Source of the DNA: Linyphia triangularis
Taxonomy: Eukaryota > Arthropoda > Arachnida > Araneae > Linyphiidae
Length of the DNA: 64,000 nt
Assembly: GCA_963978545.1 (NCBI GenBank)
Contig: OZ021731.1
Span: forward strand, 57,895,242 to 57,959,241
Reading direction: 5' to 3'
The notes under the pieces were generated by a model, which saw only the letters and a program-made list of their open reading frames with translations, did no database searches and was not told the DNA's origin. The position numbers and the translations under genes were made by a program. Each line of letters opens with the position of its first letter. Positions within the stretch are counted from its first letter, which is position 1. Below, piece by piece: positions 11,977 through 22,814 of the stretch.

Positions 11977-12809
11977 TAGTCCCAGAAATAGTTGTAAATT
12001 TTGGCAGTTCATCGAACAACATTCTGAACTTTGTATAGAATATAGAGAAATATTGATAAAATAATAATTTACTGGTCTTCTAGGGAAAAAAAGGCCTAAA
12101 TGAAGAACTTGCACAAGTGAGGAAAATGAATATTTTTTTTTTTTTTTTTTGTATTTTCTAGTGTTATCCAACAAATGTATTTGAGTAGTGAAATTATTTT
12201 TTATCTTTAAGCTTTCAATTAATCAAAAATCGAGTTTGAAATCAAAGCAAAAGTCACGTGACCAAAAACGCATTAAAAAAAACCTGTGACGTAGTTACGC
12301 ATAGATTCCGTCGAAAATCCGAGGAGGAACCTGGTTTAAAACAGGTTTTAGACTGGTTCATCATCTGCGCGTTGACGTCACAAGCCAAACTAGTTTTTTC
12401 CCTCTAAATCGCAAAGTGAAGAACTAAATATTTTTTTAAACTATCTATCCGAGCTCAAATTTTTGAAATAATGGTATTGTTTTTCATGATTTTTTTCTCT
12501 ATTTTTATTTAAAAATGAAACCAAAAAACGTGAAAGTTCCTCATTGTTCGAAAATTGAATTTCAAGTCGTTGAATTATAACAGTTTTCCTTCCACAATAA
12601 AAATTCAACCAAACAAAAAATACTTATCTTTTGGCAAGTTTTGACTATTGGTTTTATTTCAAATTATTCGAAGTAGATTCTTAAGTTTTTAATACCGAAC
12701 CATCAGTATATTCATATAATTTACTAGCATTTCTCTATATTTTATAAGAAATTTAAAATGATGTCCAATGAAGTATCAGAACTAGCAACTATTTATGATT
12801 AAAGTCCTA
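11977..12809. mobile_element. Family E foldback element, copy 1
   Basis: The left end TAGTCCCAGAAATAGTTGTAAATTTTGGC matches the end of the E copy at 28235. The right arm, read in reverse, repeats the E blocks (GTTGCTAGTT, ACATCATT, AATATAGAGAAATG, CAAAACTTGCCAA). The centre (12240-12600) differs from other copies and holds TCACGTGA at 12256, TGACGTAG at about 12286 and TGACGTCA at about 12374. No clean target duplication is seen, because the right end has been amplified into a tandem array. Confidence 0.7.
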
Positions 12810-13713
12810 TTATTACAGAGGGTAAGTTGCGGTCATATCAATGAGGTACCGAAACTAGCAACCATTTATGATAGTCCTATTATTACAGAGGTTAAGTTGC
12901 GGTCATATCAATGAGGTACCAAAACTAGCAACCATTTATGATTAAAGTCCTATTATTACAGAGGTTAAGTTGCGGTCTTGTCAATGAGGTACCAAAACTA
13001 GCAACCATTTATGATTAGAGTCCTATTATTACAGAGGTTAAGTTGCGGTCCTGTCAATGAGGTACCAAAACTAGCAACCATTTATGATTAGAGTCCTATT
13101 ATTACAGAGGTTAAGTGGCGGTCATGTCAATGAGGTATCAAAACTAGCAACCATTTGTGATTAGAGTCCTATTATTACAGAGGTTAAGTTACGGTCCTGT
13201 CAATGAGGTATCAAAACTAGCAACCATCTTTGATTAGAGTCCTATTATTACAGAGGTTAAGTTGCGATCATGTCAATGAGGTATCAAAACTAGCAACCAT
13301 CTTTGATTAGAGTCCTATTATTACAGAGGTTAAGTTGCGGTCCTGTCAATGAGGTATTAAAACTAGCAACCATCTTTGATTAGAGTCCTATTATTACAGA
13401 GATTAAGTTGCGGCCATGTCAATGAGATATCAAAACTAGCAACCATCTTTGATTAGAGTCCTATTATAACAGAGGTTAAGTTACGGTCCTGTCAATGAGG
13501 TATCAAAACTAGCAACCATCTTTGATTAGAGTCCTATTATTACAGAGGTTAAGTTGCGGTCCTGTCAATGAGGTACCGAAACTAGCAACCATTTATGATT
13601 AGAGTCCTATTATTACAGAGGTTAAGTTGCGGTCCTGTCAATGAGGTACCGAAACTAGCAACCATTTATGATAGTCCTATTATTACAGAGGTTCAGTTGC
13701 GGTCCTGTATGGA
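12770..13713 (+). repeat. 73-bp tandem array derived from an element end
   Basis: About 13 units of 70-73 bp. The consensus runs CAATGAGGTACC, AAACTAGCAACCATTTATG, ATTAGAGTCCTA, TTATTACAGAGGTTAAG, TTGCGGTCCTGT. Exact spacing between ATGAGGTACC anchors is 70, then 73. The first half of each unit is the terminal ~37 bp of the adjoining E element, including its terminal AGTCCTA; the second half is its flank. The 66-codon open frame at 13595 is an artefact of the array. Confidence 0.92.
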
Positions 13714-14905
13714 AAGTTGGGAATTAAATAGTCTAAATTACTGTGTTTTGGATTATCCATATTTTAGGATGCACCTTGCAGAGGCTTTATTATAACACGT
13801 ATCCAAGATATCATAAATGCTTCCATTTTCTTTTTGCCAAAAAAATCTGTGTATGGGAATTAACTCTTTTTAGGCCAATAATTCGGTTGTAATTTTGAGG
13901 ATGATGAGTTAAAATAATGTGAGGTAAAGTATGGATAGATGTCTCATCAGGATAGATAGATATCATTCAGGATTAAATGTATGTGTTTTGAATAGAAAAA
14001 TACAACTCAAGTAAAGTTATTTTTTGTTTTGTTTTGCTTTACATTTTTAATACCTAAGATGGACCTAATAGAGAGTTTTACAATACATTTATATTTAATT
14101 GGATTACTATTTTTAGGTATTGTATCTGTGTTGTATACTTTTGTACGATAATTTATTTTACAGTTTTTTGAACATGTAACAGAAGAAACTGCAAGGAAAA
14201 AAAACTTGTGATTTTTAGTGACTTCTGAAGAAATTTCCAAATAGATCGATTAGAAAATTTCGTATTACTATAGATCAGAAAAGCATCAATCTGCATTAAA
14301 ACATGAATTCCAGTTCTTCAATTAGTTTGAAATTTTAATGAGTCAAAGTTCCACGTTCTTTTAAATAATCCAGTTGTTCTAGAACAAGATACGGTGACTT
14401 CAATAATATTAAGCAGCTTTATAAAACAAACAAAAATATACGTCCGTGGATTAATACATTTTAACTTTTTATCACACTTACCAAGTTCCACGTTGAAACA
14501 CTTCGTAGGCCGAATACTATTTAATTATGTTCCCTCGTTGCCACGAAGATCGAATCAGAAATAGTGACTATCGATTTGTGCGTATTCGTATGAGATGTTC
14601 CAAAACCTAAAGTTATAAAAAAAATTAAAATATGTTTGAAGTTGTTCCATCTATATTCTTTAACTTGAAACAAGGGGAAAAATCCCAGTATATTCAATCT
14701 TGAGAAACAAGCCACAAAAATAGGCAATCACCAGTTGCTTCGATGATGAATAATTTTAGAATAATCATCTTGGAAATTAAACACTTACAGTTTTAGTTAA
14801 TACGTCATTAAAATATTAAAAAAAATAATAATAATAATAAAAATACATCTATAAAAATAATTAATTTCCACAAACCTTTTAAAACTGGTTACTTTTGTTA
14901 TAAAA
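13714..14905. other. Featureless AT-rich stretch
   Basis: An (AAT)n run at about 14826-14842. Minus-strand open frames of 77 and 68 codons show no recognisable domain. Confidence 0.5.
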
Positions 14906-15510
14906 ACAGGGTGTCTATAAAAGGTTTGACACATTTTGATGTTGAATAATTCATAAAATAATGAAGAGAAATTTAAAAGGATAACACTAATGGTTAGATA
15001 GACTTAAAAAGTTTCATTGCCCTTGTCAATGTACTTCTACATGAGCGACGTTCTTCGCACTGAGAATATCAAGACGGTAGTCAATTTCGCGTCAAATACT
15101 GGCAAGCATGTCGGCATCAACAGAGGTTATTGTGGGTGTAATCCTGGCCTTTAAGTTATTCGACACTTTCCTCCTGTAAACGATGTCCTTTACGAATCCC
15201 CAAAGGAAAAATCAGGTGGCGTTATATCAGGTGATCTGGGTGGTGAAGGGGAAAAAAACATACAATTAATAAGGCGCGCAGACGATATTTACTAAAGAAA
15301 CGAGAAAAACATGAAATTAATAACACGGGCAGACGATATTTACAAAAGAAATGCTATTCAAATGGGAAAAGGAATTTTTTTATAGCTATTACTACAAATT
15401 AAAATATATGAGTTATTCTATGTATAAATGCCATAAGTTTGTTTACATCTTCATTATTTTATAAATTATTCAATATAAATATCTGTCCAACATTTTATAC
15501 ACACCCTGTA
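14906..15510 (-). mobile_element. Family D: mariner/Tc-like deletion derivative, copy 1
   Basis: About 65-bp terminal inverted repeats start ACAGGGTGT(C/G)TATAAAA and include TTGAATAATT and AAAATAATGAAGA at both ends. The interior carries only the 3' part of a transposase gene, read leftward, plus a duplicated ~50-bp block around GCAGACGATATTTAC. The copy at 27964, once its own insertion is removed, is almost the same length (about 607 bp) with the same internal deletion, so D spread as a short non-autonomous form. Confidence 0.85.
15026..15242 (-). pseudogene. Transposase C-terminal remnant (mariner/Tc-like) in D copy 1
   Basis: On the minus strand the frame reads PPRSPDITPPDF, then, after a one-base frameshift, LWGFVKDIVYRRKV, a stretch ending in a stop, REIDYRLDIL and AHVEVH before the natural stop. 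In mariner-type enzymes the SPD motif holds the third catalytic acid, and the DFFLWGFVKD and REIDYRLDI blocks belong to the C-terminal region. One frameshift and one internal stop show it is dead. The N-terminal DNA-binding region and the first two catalytic acids are missing from the whole element. Confidence 0.85.
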
Positions 15511-16443
15511 TAATGCTAATCGTTTTATATAACTCACTAGAAATTTACATTTACTATAAACCTATACATTATAAATCTAAGTATATCTATATATTTACGA
15601 GTATGTCTAGATAACTTTGGAAAACGCGGCATTACAGATTCGACTTTATGAAGCACATTCTCTCCCCCCCCCCCTCCCTCCTACAAACCTTGATAGAGAA
15701 GGAACTAGGCACACAAAGCATGAAGGGGTCTTTCTCCTTCTTTGCTGACTCACAGCAATAGGGGAACTACTACCAACGCCCTTCTTGCTGAATGCATCCA
15801 GGAAAGGGACCTGAGTGACAGCTCAATTAGAAACCAGCTTCCGGTGAGGGGGGTGGGGGAAGGTTTGTAGACGATATGATGGGAGGGTGCAGACGGTATA
15901 ACTCCCCTCCCCCCTGAGGTACTCCTGGAATGAGCTCTCTTGAACCTGCAGGATTGTTTGAAAGGGACTTTGGTCCAAGATGACACGGTCTGTCGGGAGG
16001 TTAAAAAAGCAGAACCTCCTGAGTCATTTGGTGCTACTCATTGTGAATGGTTTTAATAAGCTACTGGAGAGATGCAGGGCTTTGATTGGCACTGGGGAAT
16101 GTGGAACGGACTTTGAAGTTGCAATCCGTCTTTGTCACTGGGGAGTTGTCGTTGAAGTTTGAGATTTTGTTATATTGTTAAGGTGTGTGGTTTCTTTTGA
16201 AGGCCCTTTTTTGGTAATTGGTCTTGGGAAGACATCGGAGAAGACATATGGTTGGAAAGCTGTTGAGACAAATTAACTTTTAAATGGTTTTTGTTTTGGC
16301 ATTTATGAGTAAATCATACTATTACTATTTCTGACATAAATTAAATTCAAGATACAAGCATTCATTAAAGATTCGTTTGCAATTTAATATACTTGGTGTC
16401 GTAATTTTACATCGATACCTTATTATTTTTCTACCATGCTAAT

Positions 16444-16480
<37 letters not shown>

Positions 16481-16789
16481 GTTATATTTATCAAAATTTA
16501 ACACTTAAAAATTGGTTTCTAATGTAATGAAGTCTAAAAAAAAATGTATTGAAGTTTATTAATTTATGCTTTTTAAACAAAAATTTGTTTTGTGGAATTC
16601 TTAATTTATAATACATGTGTTTCTAGATTATAAGTCGGAAATATCGATTAAAATAAATATCGATACTATATCGCTGCATAAAAAAAAATATAGATACATT
16701 TTTTTTTTTTTTAATTTGATTTTTAATTTTGCCAGTAACGAAGTTTTTTGGGGCGAATTTCTACTTTTCATGAATTCATGCCAAAATTG
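15511..16789. other. Gene-free stretch, GC-richer at 15650-16160
   Basis: A C-rich run at 15661-15680 and a 28-A run at 16450-16477. Open frames at 15750-15986 (minus) and 15980-16162 (plus) fall in the GC-richer patch but match nothing I know. At 16638-16667 ATATCGAT-type motifs occur (see the entry at 17195). Confidence 0.45.
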
Positions 16790-16930
16790 TTTTAATAAAT
16801 AAACTATAAAAATTGTTTTTATAAATAAATTATACTATCAATCAGAATAAATATAATACATTTGGATGTCAATGCATAAATTCACATTTATTTTTAAAGA
16901 AGAAATTTTGAAAAGTAGTTTACCGCATAT
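16790..16930 (+). repeat. Family A 3'-half fragment
   Basis: Contains ATCAGAATAAATATAATACATTTGGATGTCAATGCATAAATTCA followed by GAAATTTTGAAA. These are the boxes of the right half of family A (compare 3690-3765). The 5' half and both ends are absent. Confidence 0.6.
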
Positions 16931-17194
16931 TTTACTGATAGAGATGTTTTTTATAATTAAAATTTAATGCAAATTTCAGGCACACGTTGGCAACAGAAAC
17001 GGCGCTATGTTAATGACTACTAATAAATGATCTTATCTTTTCATTACACCACGTTTTCTTTTTGGTTAGGGTGCCATTTTAACTGTCTCTCAGTCAAGTT
17101 CAAGCTTTAGTTTTGAAGTTTTTGAAAAGGAAATAAAGAACATCGAAAAAATACATGGAACTACAAAACGATCACCAAAAAACTAAAAATGTTT

Positions 17195-17300
17195 GAAAAT
17201 ATCGATATATCGGTGACTTGTATCGATATTTTTACTATCAATATATTTTTTTAAATATCAATAAAAATATCATCGGATCGATATATCGCCGACCTCTATT
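17195..17300. repeat. ATCGATATATCG-rich segment, possible hAT-type end
   Basis: AATATCGATATATCGGTGAC and GGATCGATATATCGCCGACCTCTA face each other about 70 bp apart, with more ATATCGAT motifs between. Similar ATATCGAT motifs occur at 16638-16667. Ends of the type AGAGGTNGGCGATATATCG are, from memory, found on some hAT elements. Weak call. Confidence 0.3.
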
Positions 17301-17657
17301 CTAGATCCTTCATATCTACTTTTTCTGCAAAAGTGATTTCCTTTTGGGATACTTTGCGAGCGGCGAAGTAGAATATGCTTCTTAGTAATGACACGGGTGT
17401 TAACTTTTCCCCATTTCTGTAAAAGTGGCTTCTTTGTGGTTACACTTTGCAAGCAGAGAAAACAAATTTGCACCTCGGTAATAACGTACGTGTTGCTCCC
17501 CCATTGTCCAATCATCCTTCTCCTTTTAAATTGTTTTAATTATATTCCACTCCTCACCATGTTTTGCCATTTAAATTTCATCGTATTCATCTCATCTTGT
17601 TCTTAATTGCTCACTGATACCCATGTTGTACATAATTTATTTTAGTTGTCTCGCTGC

Positions 17658-17837
17658 TGGTTGGTTGTTTTCAGATTATCTGGCGCCGTCAGCAACACGA
17701 GGGCTATAATGAGCCGAAGCATTCGTCATTTGACAAGCCAACATACATTTACAAACACCCATGCCTAACACGGGACTCGAACCCGCAACCTCGTGGTCTA
17801 GAAGCTAGCACGCTAACCACTATACCGTTTGGTCGGC
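17658..17837 (-). mobile_element. Intact tRNA-derived SINE with perfect 13-bp target duplication
   Basis: Read on the minus strand: GGTATAGTGGTTAGCGTGC (A box), GCGGGTTCGAGTCCCG (B box), a body with GCTTCGGCTCATTATAGCCC and GACGGCGCCAGATAATC, and the tail AACAACCAACCA. It is flanked by GTTGTCTCGCTGC at both 17645-17657 and 17838-17850. The tail resembles that of the SINE at 5077 although the bodies differ, which suggests the same LINE partner. Intact boxes and a perfect duplication mark it as one of the youngest insertions in the window. Confidence 0.92.
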
Positions 17838-17850
17838 GTTGTCTCGCTGC

Positions 17851-18320
17851 ATTGTAAATAATTTTATTGAATGCGAATATCAATTTATACTCTATTCTTT
17901 TTCTGATTATAGCTGTATATTTTCCAATGCCTCACCATGCTGAGTGGTTAATGTGCCCACTGTATTTCTTGTTTCTTTCTCACCCATGTTGTACGAACTT
18001 ATTGCCTCATTGTGTCACTCACAATTAGCACCCGAATAATTAGCTTCCGACTGCATTCATTCTGAATCAGAATTTCAATCCGTTCTTCAAAATTGTAATG
18101 CACTCATTTAACTGTTTTTTACCTTCATCTCCCTCACTCATGGACTCAAGTCTATTGTTTTGTTTTGCTTTATGTTATGTTTTTCTTTATTATTATGACT
18201 CTATTCCAATGTGACCTACTCAGTTTGTAACAACCAGATGAAAGGGTAAAGTGCCTTAAGGGCTAACACTCTGTAATAAAATCTATATTTAAGCTTAAGC
18301 CCAATGATTCTTAACTACGC
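17851..18320. other. Unassigned sequence between array units, possible retroelement 3' end
   Basis: It ends GGGCTAACACTCTGTAATAAAATC, which contains a polyadenylation-like AATAAA. It could be the 3' end of a retroelement that the SINE landed in. No coding frame is visible. Confidence 0.3.
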
Positions 18321-18512
18321 TTTCGTTTTTCTGTAAAAGTGGTTTCTTACAGTGGTACATTTGAAGCGGGGAAAATGAATCTGAATTTGGGTTATTTAAA
18401 TTCCCAAAACTGTTTGTTAGTTTTTCTTTAAAATTTTAGTCTTTGAAGTAGCATCTGGAAAGCGATGAAGTTACATTTGCACCTTAGTAACTAACACATA
18501 TAATGTCACATA

Positions 18513-18551
<39 letters not shown>

Positions 18552-19200
18552 CAGTTTTTTGTAAAACTGGTTTCTCTACGGTGACACTTTGAAAGTCAGA
18601 AAACGAATCAACAGCTTGGAAATAACATATAAGTCGCCAAATTTTCCCAAACTACTCTTTCCTCTTGTTTCTTTTGTTGTTTCCTTACGGTCTCACTTTT
18701 GGAGATAGGAAGTGGATGCGGTACTTCGGCAATAAGCTGTCAAATTATCCAAAACTACTCTTTCCTTTTACTGTAAAAGGAGTTTTCCTGAGGTGAACCT
18801 TTAAAAGAGAAGAACATAAACTTGGTAATAACGCACATGTTGTCCAAATTTCCAAAACAACTCTTTCCTCTTACTGTAAAAGCTGTTTCTCTACAGTGAA
18901 ACTCAAACGTTCCAACAAATTCCCCATTATTCATTCCTTTTCTGTAAAAGTGGTTTCTGTGTGGTGACACTTTGAATGCGGTGAAGTTAAATCAGTAGCT
19001 TAGTAACAATGCTCATTTTGCCAAATCCGCCAAAACTTTATTCTGTTTGTAAAATGCTTTATCTTGTGATAATTCAAAAGAGGAAAAGTTGAATCTATAT
19101 TTATTAATTACGAATGCGTTGCTAAATTCTGCTCATTAATTTTTCAGTAAAAGTTTTTTTTTTGCAGTGACACTTTGAAACGTGGGTATGTAACTGTTTA

Positions 19201-20440
19201 TTAAAAACATATATCACTAGGTCTGTCTTTCAGAAAAATAGCTCTCGCCATTTTGTCTAGCGTTGCCCGTTGCCGTGGGAACAAGATTAATCCCATTTTC
19301 TATTGGAAATTATAGGAGAAACATATCTACATTGATCATATTATAATCTTTTTTGGATATAAATTTTCGTCATGCTTATGCCTATTTAAAATCAACCAGT
19401 TTTGTTTCTATAGCAACCGTCACCATCCAGACTATCTTGTGGCAGCTATTATTGATATATAGTCCTGATAAAGTAAAACTGTACTAGTATATCAATGATT
19501 ATGAATAGGTATTAATTTGTAAATTTCAAGCATCCGTCTCAAAATTCGCCAAATCTTCAAAAATATTCATTTCGTTAAGTTAACTGTCACTTTATCTCAT
19601 AACCGCGTAAAGTACACTTAAAAAATACAAAAAACCAGTTTCACTTCAGACTCAGAAAAAAGATATCCCCGACCAAACCAACAATTGAATATCCGCTGCC
19701 TCTAATCCGAATAAAAGGGTTTTTCGAACGCTAACATTCTTCGACAAGTTGTGGATAACGTTACCGATTCACCAGATCGAAAAGAAACTTATCTCCATCC
19801 TCCGATTCCAGTCAATATCAAAAGTCCTCAAAATCCAACCAGAAAGAGAAAAACATGTAGATACGATAAACTCCCCATCCTCAAATGTCAGATTCGATTG
19901 GAAAAGCACGAACTAAAACTTAGGATTCAACTGGAAAGCTGGTATTTTTTTTTTCTGTTAGGAGAGCATAAACAGAATTATGTGATATGTTAGGTTTGTT
20001 TCTTTTGTGACGTATAATTTTTTGTGTTATTGGAATTTCTTTTTTTTGTGTGTGTTATAGTTAAAGTTTTGTGGAAAGATAAAAGGAAGATGTATCATAT
20101 TCCAAAACCTTTTATCTCTCAAAAATAGTCTTAGAGTTTTTTTTTTTTAAAGAAATGTAGTTTGGAAAGACAATGTTTTTTTTGTTTTTTTCTGTTAAAA
20201 GAAACCGCTGTGAAAAATTGGATTGGTGTTGAGTTAAAAGGGTGGAGTGGAGCTCTTTTCTTTGAATCAGCTCTCTGAATTTGTGTTTTTGAAAATGTTT
20301 TACCAAAAATGGTGTGCTAAGTTTCTTTTTTTTCTTCTTTTTACATTTATTATTTTTATGTATATTTATGTATTTTATATATATATATATGTATATTGTA
20401 TTTTATGTTATGTATTTTTGAACAACGCTGGAAATTTAAA
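19201..20440. other. Gene-free stretch
   Basis: Two X-box-like motifs (separate entries), a TA-rich run at 20378-20390 and T-runs. The 80-codon open frame at 19751-19993 has no recognisable domain. Confidence 0.45.
19269..19417. promoter_or_regulatory. Two X-box (RFX-type) motif matches
   Basis: GTTTCTATAGCAAC at 19404-19417 fits the X-box consensus GTHNYYATRRNAAC, and GTTGCCGTGGGAAC at 19269-19282 fits with one mismatch. RFX factors bind such sites. Function is unproven without a linked gene. Confidence 0.3.
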
Positions 20441-20577
20441 TGTTTAAATCTATAAACAAATTATTACAATTACTGGAGAAAGGAACCTTTCCAGCTATAA
20501 AAAAACAATATAGAGTCGTTACAAGTTTTAACAGCAGCATTACCCGTCGAGCGTTGTCAAAATACATGAAATCAACC

Positions 20578-20800
20578 AGTGAAAAAAAATGGCCACTACA
20601 CCTTGCGACTTTTTGTTGTAGGGCTATGGCAAAGAACTTGTGTTCTTACCTCCTTGCATGAAGTATCAAAACTTAAACTAAAGATAATGCTTGCTGTCAA
20701 TATCATTCATCGAGCTATATTGGGAAGAATATGGCAAAACTTGGTCTTCCTATTGATGTCTATTGTGTTATCAAGTTTTCACTTATCAAACAACTGCAAT
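20578..20800 (+). pseudogene. Transposase C-terminal remnant (mariner/Tc-like), heavily broken
   Basis: Three plus-strand frames each hold part of a transposase C-terminus. DFLL*GYGKELVFLPP matches the DFFLWGYLKDKVFVPP block with the Trp codon turned into a stop. LKLKIMLAVNIIHRAILGRIWQNL matches the following helical region. LGLPIDVYCVIK matches LEYRIDVCRVTNG. At least two frameshifts separate them. The right end is probably ACCACCCTTTATA at about 20921-20933; the left end was not found. Only weak similarity to D, so a different family. Confidence 0.7.
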
Positions 20801-20933
20801 GTCAACAAATAACTGGAATGTGCGTAAAAAACTTAAAAACACCTCTATGTTAGTGTATTGTTCTTTTCTGCTGTATTTGTCACAAATTGTGCCTCTCCTG
20901 AATCCTAAGTGTGAATTATGAACCACCCTTTAT

Positions 20934-21447
20934 AAATTGATGTCAAATTTTAATAATTGAATTTTTTAAAAGTAATTATATGTCAAATGACGCACTTTCA
21001 ATACTGATGCATAACATACGGTAAATCCAATTTTGAGAAGTAGAAATTTCTGAAAAGATTGATTCAAGTTTCAGATACTTTCGAGGTTTGATCTTGTGGT
21101 CGTAGGGCTGTCAGCAAAAATGGTTTGATGTAGATATGGATGACAGAGAGTTCATTAGTATTGAGATTAAAATATAGAATGGGGAGATTTCTAAAGAAAT
21201 TTTTTAGGGGAAAGCATGGATCCGTTGCCTTATTTTGTGATTGCTTAAATAATAAGTTTGTGGAAATGTAATGCAATAATGTAGATATGTAAGGGGAATT
21301 TCGACTGAAGTTAAGTATGGACTGACAGACAACAATTTTTATTCCATATACAGGAAATAATGAACAAGTTATAGGTGAGAACTTTGTTTTTAATTATATT
21401 TAAGTGTAGATGAGTAAACAAATAAATAGGGTTTAAGAAAACACTAG
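20934..21447. other. Featureless stretch
   Basis: No repeat partner recognised. Minus-strand open frames of 70 and 80 codons (the second overlaps element Q) show no domain. Confidence 0.45.
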
Positions 21448-21557
21448 ATAAAAGGTCTTTCAGAAAGGAATCTATAATTGTGAACAGGGGAACTGGCAGT
21501 ATAACTGACAGGTATGGAAATTTAAATACACTGGTTTGTAAAATTAAATACATAGTT

Positions 21558-22428
21558 CAGTGATTCTCAACCTTTTTTTTTTGTCGCGGCACACTTTTAA
21601 CGATTTCAAAATTTGGCGGCACACAAAGAAAAAGATAAGTTTAAAAGTTGTTTACTTACCTATAATACACTGTGTAAAATAGTTTATGATAATAATTTGG
21701 AATGTAAAATTAAATAATATAATATGTACTACAAAAACAACAGTACGTTTATTAAGGGATTAATTACAAATGAATAAAAAGAATACTTTTAATGATAAAT
21801 TTGAGCTTGATGTTTTTGGATAATTTCATTTATATTTGGTCGTAAAAATGACAATGCTACTCTCATATCGTCTTCTACATTTAACAGTCTCGATCTTTAT
21901 TTCGTTTTTATGTCGTTTAATACTGAAAACCCAAATTCACACAAATAAGATGTAGAAAATTGTAATAATATTTTTAAAGCTTTTTTGGCTATCATGGGAT
22001 AATCGCATCTAATGTTAATCCAAAATGAATTAATTGATTATTCCGAATATTTTAAAATTAAATTGATCGAAGTGATCTTTGAAATCGCCCGCGGAATTTG
22101 CGCGAAACAAAGTTTCAACAGATGTGCTTTCCAAACATCAGACAACAAGACGCACACTCACACACCTGCAGGGAGTTGTATGTAAGAAACTAGAGTAAAA
22201 AATAGGTCAAAAACAAGGCACAGAGAAATATGTAACGAAACGGTGAAAGTGAAAAATCTTCGTTATAATATTCATACATATATAAGTATTTTTCTTTATT
22301 TGAAAACTTTACTCGTAATAAAAAAAAGCATTATAATTTTTACTATATACATTTCTAAAATTTGGCGGCACACTATAAGAATTTGACGGCACACAAAAGT
22401 GCCGCGGCACAATGGTTGAGAATCACTG
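21558..22428 (-). mobile_element. hAT element (ZBED5-type), internally deleted, 871 bp
   Basis: The ends CAGTGATTCTCAACC and GGTTGAGAATCACTG are perfect 15-bp inverted repeats of the hAT kind. Subterminal GGCGGCACAC and GTCGCGGCACAC motifs recur at both sides. CATAGTT stands directly outside both ends (21551-21557 and 22429-22435), seven bases of the expected eight. The interior keeps only the 3' end of the transposase gene on the minus strand. It landed in a family Q element just before the codons of the first catalytic acid. Confidence 0.92.
21790..22005 (-). pseudogene. hAT transposase C-terminal dimerisation domain remnant
   Basis: The minus strand reads DYPMIAKKALKILLQ, then FSTSYLCEFGFSVLNDIKTK, one in-frame stop where a Tyr codon is expected, RSRLLNVEDDMRVALSF, LRPNINEIIQKHQAQIYH and a stop. 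This is the hAT C-terminal dimerisation domain, with the CE-GFS core and the closing QAQ-(S)H of the ZBED5-like branch. FWINIRC just upstream also fits. The single stop and the loss of the DNA-binding and catalytic parts make it non-functional. Confidence 0.9.
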
Positions 22429-22433
22429 CATAG

Positions 22434-22572
22434 TTTATTGATGAGACCTATTTTTATTTGGGCATACTTGTCACTAAACAAAACTGATGAATATGGGGTA
22501 CTAAAAAACCAGTCTGTGTGTCTCGCAAAATCAATGCATTCCTCAAAAGTGACATTTTGATCTGCACTAGAC
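22434..22572 (+). pseudogene. Transposase fragment with DE motif, Q copy 1
   Basis: The frame reads FIDETYFYLGILVTKQN, two stops, IWGTKKP, then a poorly conserved stretch ending ICT. The pattern DEA-F-L-G-VNKQN-R-WG--NP surrounds the first catalytic Asp (here the D of IDE) in mariner/Tc-type transposases. The upstream part is cut off by the hAT insertion. Dead by two adjacent stops. Confidence 0.75.
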
Positions 22573-22814
22573 CTATTAAAGTGATCATAAGCCTTTTTTT
22601 TTTTTCAGGAAGGGAGTGATGAGCTAATTTTTTTTTAATATTCGTATCTTAAATTTTGATTGACACATTTTAATATTATAACTAATTTTCAAACTAGTGT
22701 ATTTATAATTCCATACCTGTCTATCCGACGTACAACTTGTATCTTCTTTCTACCTTTCATTATTTCACAGTTATGTCAATTTAAAGTTAAGGGGAGTTGG
22801 TACCCTCTATACTA

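Larger units (their letters stand above)
17308..19200. repeat. Decayed ~105-bp tandem repeat array, split by inserts
   Basis: About ten or eleven diverged units, each opening with TGTAAAAGTGGTTTCT, then GGTGACACTTTGAAAG, then TTGGTAATAACGCAC, then CCAAAACTACT. Clear units start near 17318, 17406, 18331, 18557, 18680, 18773, 18876, 18945, 19050 and 19147. The unit is close to a multiple of three, and minus-strand frames of neighbouring units give similar peptides (VTTKKPLLQKWGK-like), but stops interrupt them. The stretch 17520-18300 between units is unrelated and contains the SINE at 17658. A 32-A run at 18516-18547 interrupts one unit. Minisatellite or old array; not a gene that I recognise. 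Confidence 0.65.
21448..22811 (+). mobile_element. Family Q: mariner-like deletion derivative, copy 1, split by a hAT insertion
   Basis: The left end GGTCTTTCAGAAAGGAATC, then ACAGGTATGGAAATTTAAATACA, is the inverse of the right ends of this family (compare 29661-29774). The right end runs ATTCCATACCTGTCTATCC, then CACAGTTATGTCAATTTAAAGTTAAGGGG. Removing the hAT at 21558-22428 and one 7-bp repeat leaves about 490 bp, close to the 539 bp of copy 3. Inverted repeats exceed 100 bp. Confidence 0.7.

Noticed and set aside
12770..13713. CRISPR-like array
   Set aside because: Units repeat along their whole 73 bp with no variable spacers, the context is eukaryotic, and the unit derives from a transposon end.
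17770..17830. tRNA gene suggested by the A and B boxes
   Set aside because: The boxes are the head of a SINE with a tail and a perfect target duplication; no complete cloverleaf.
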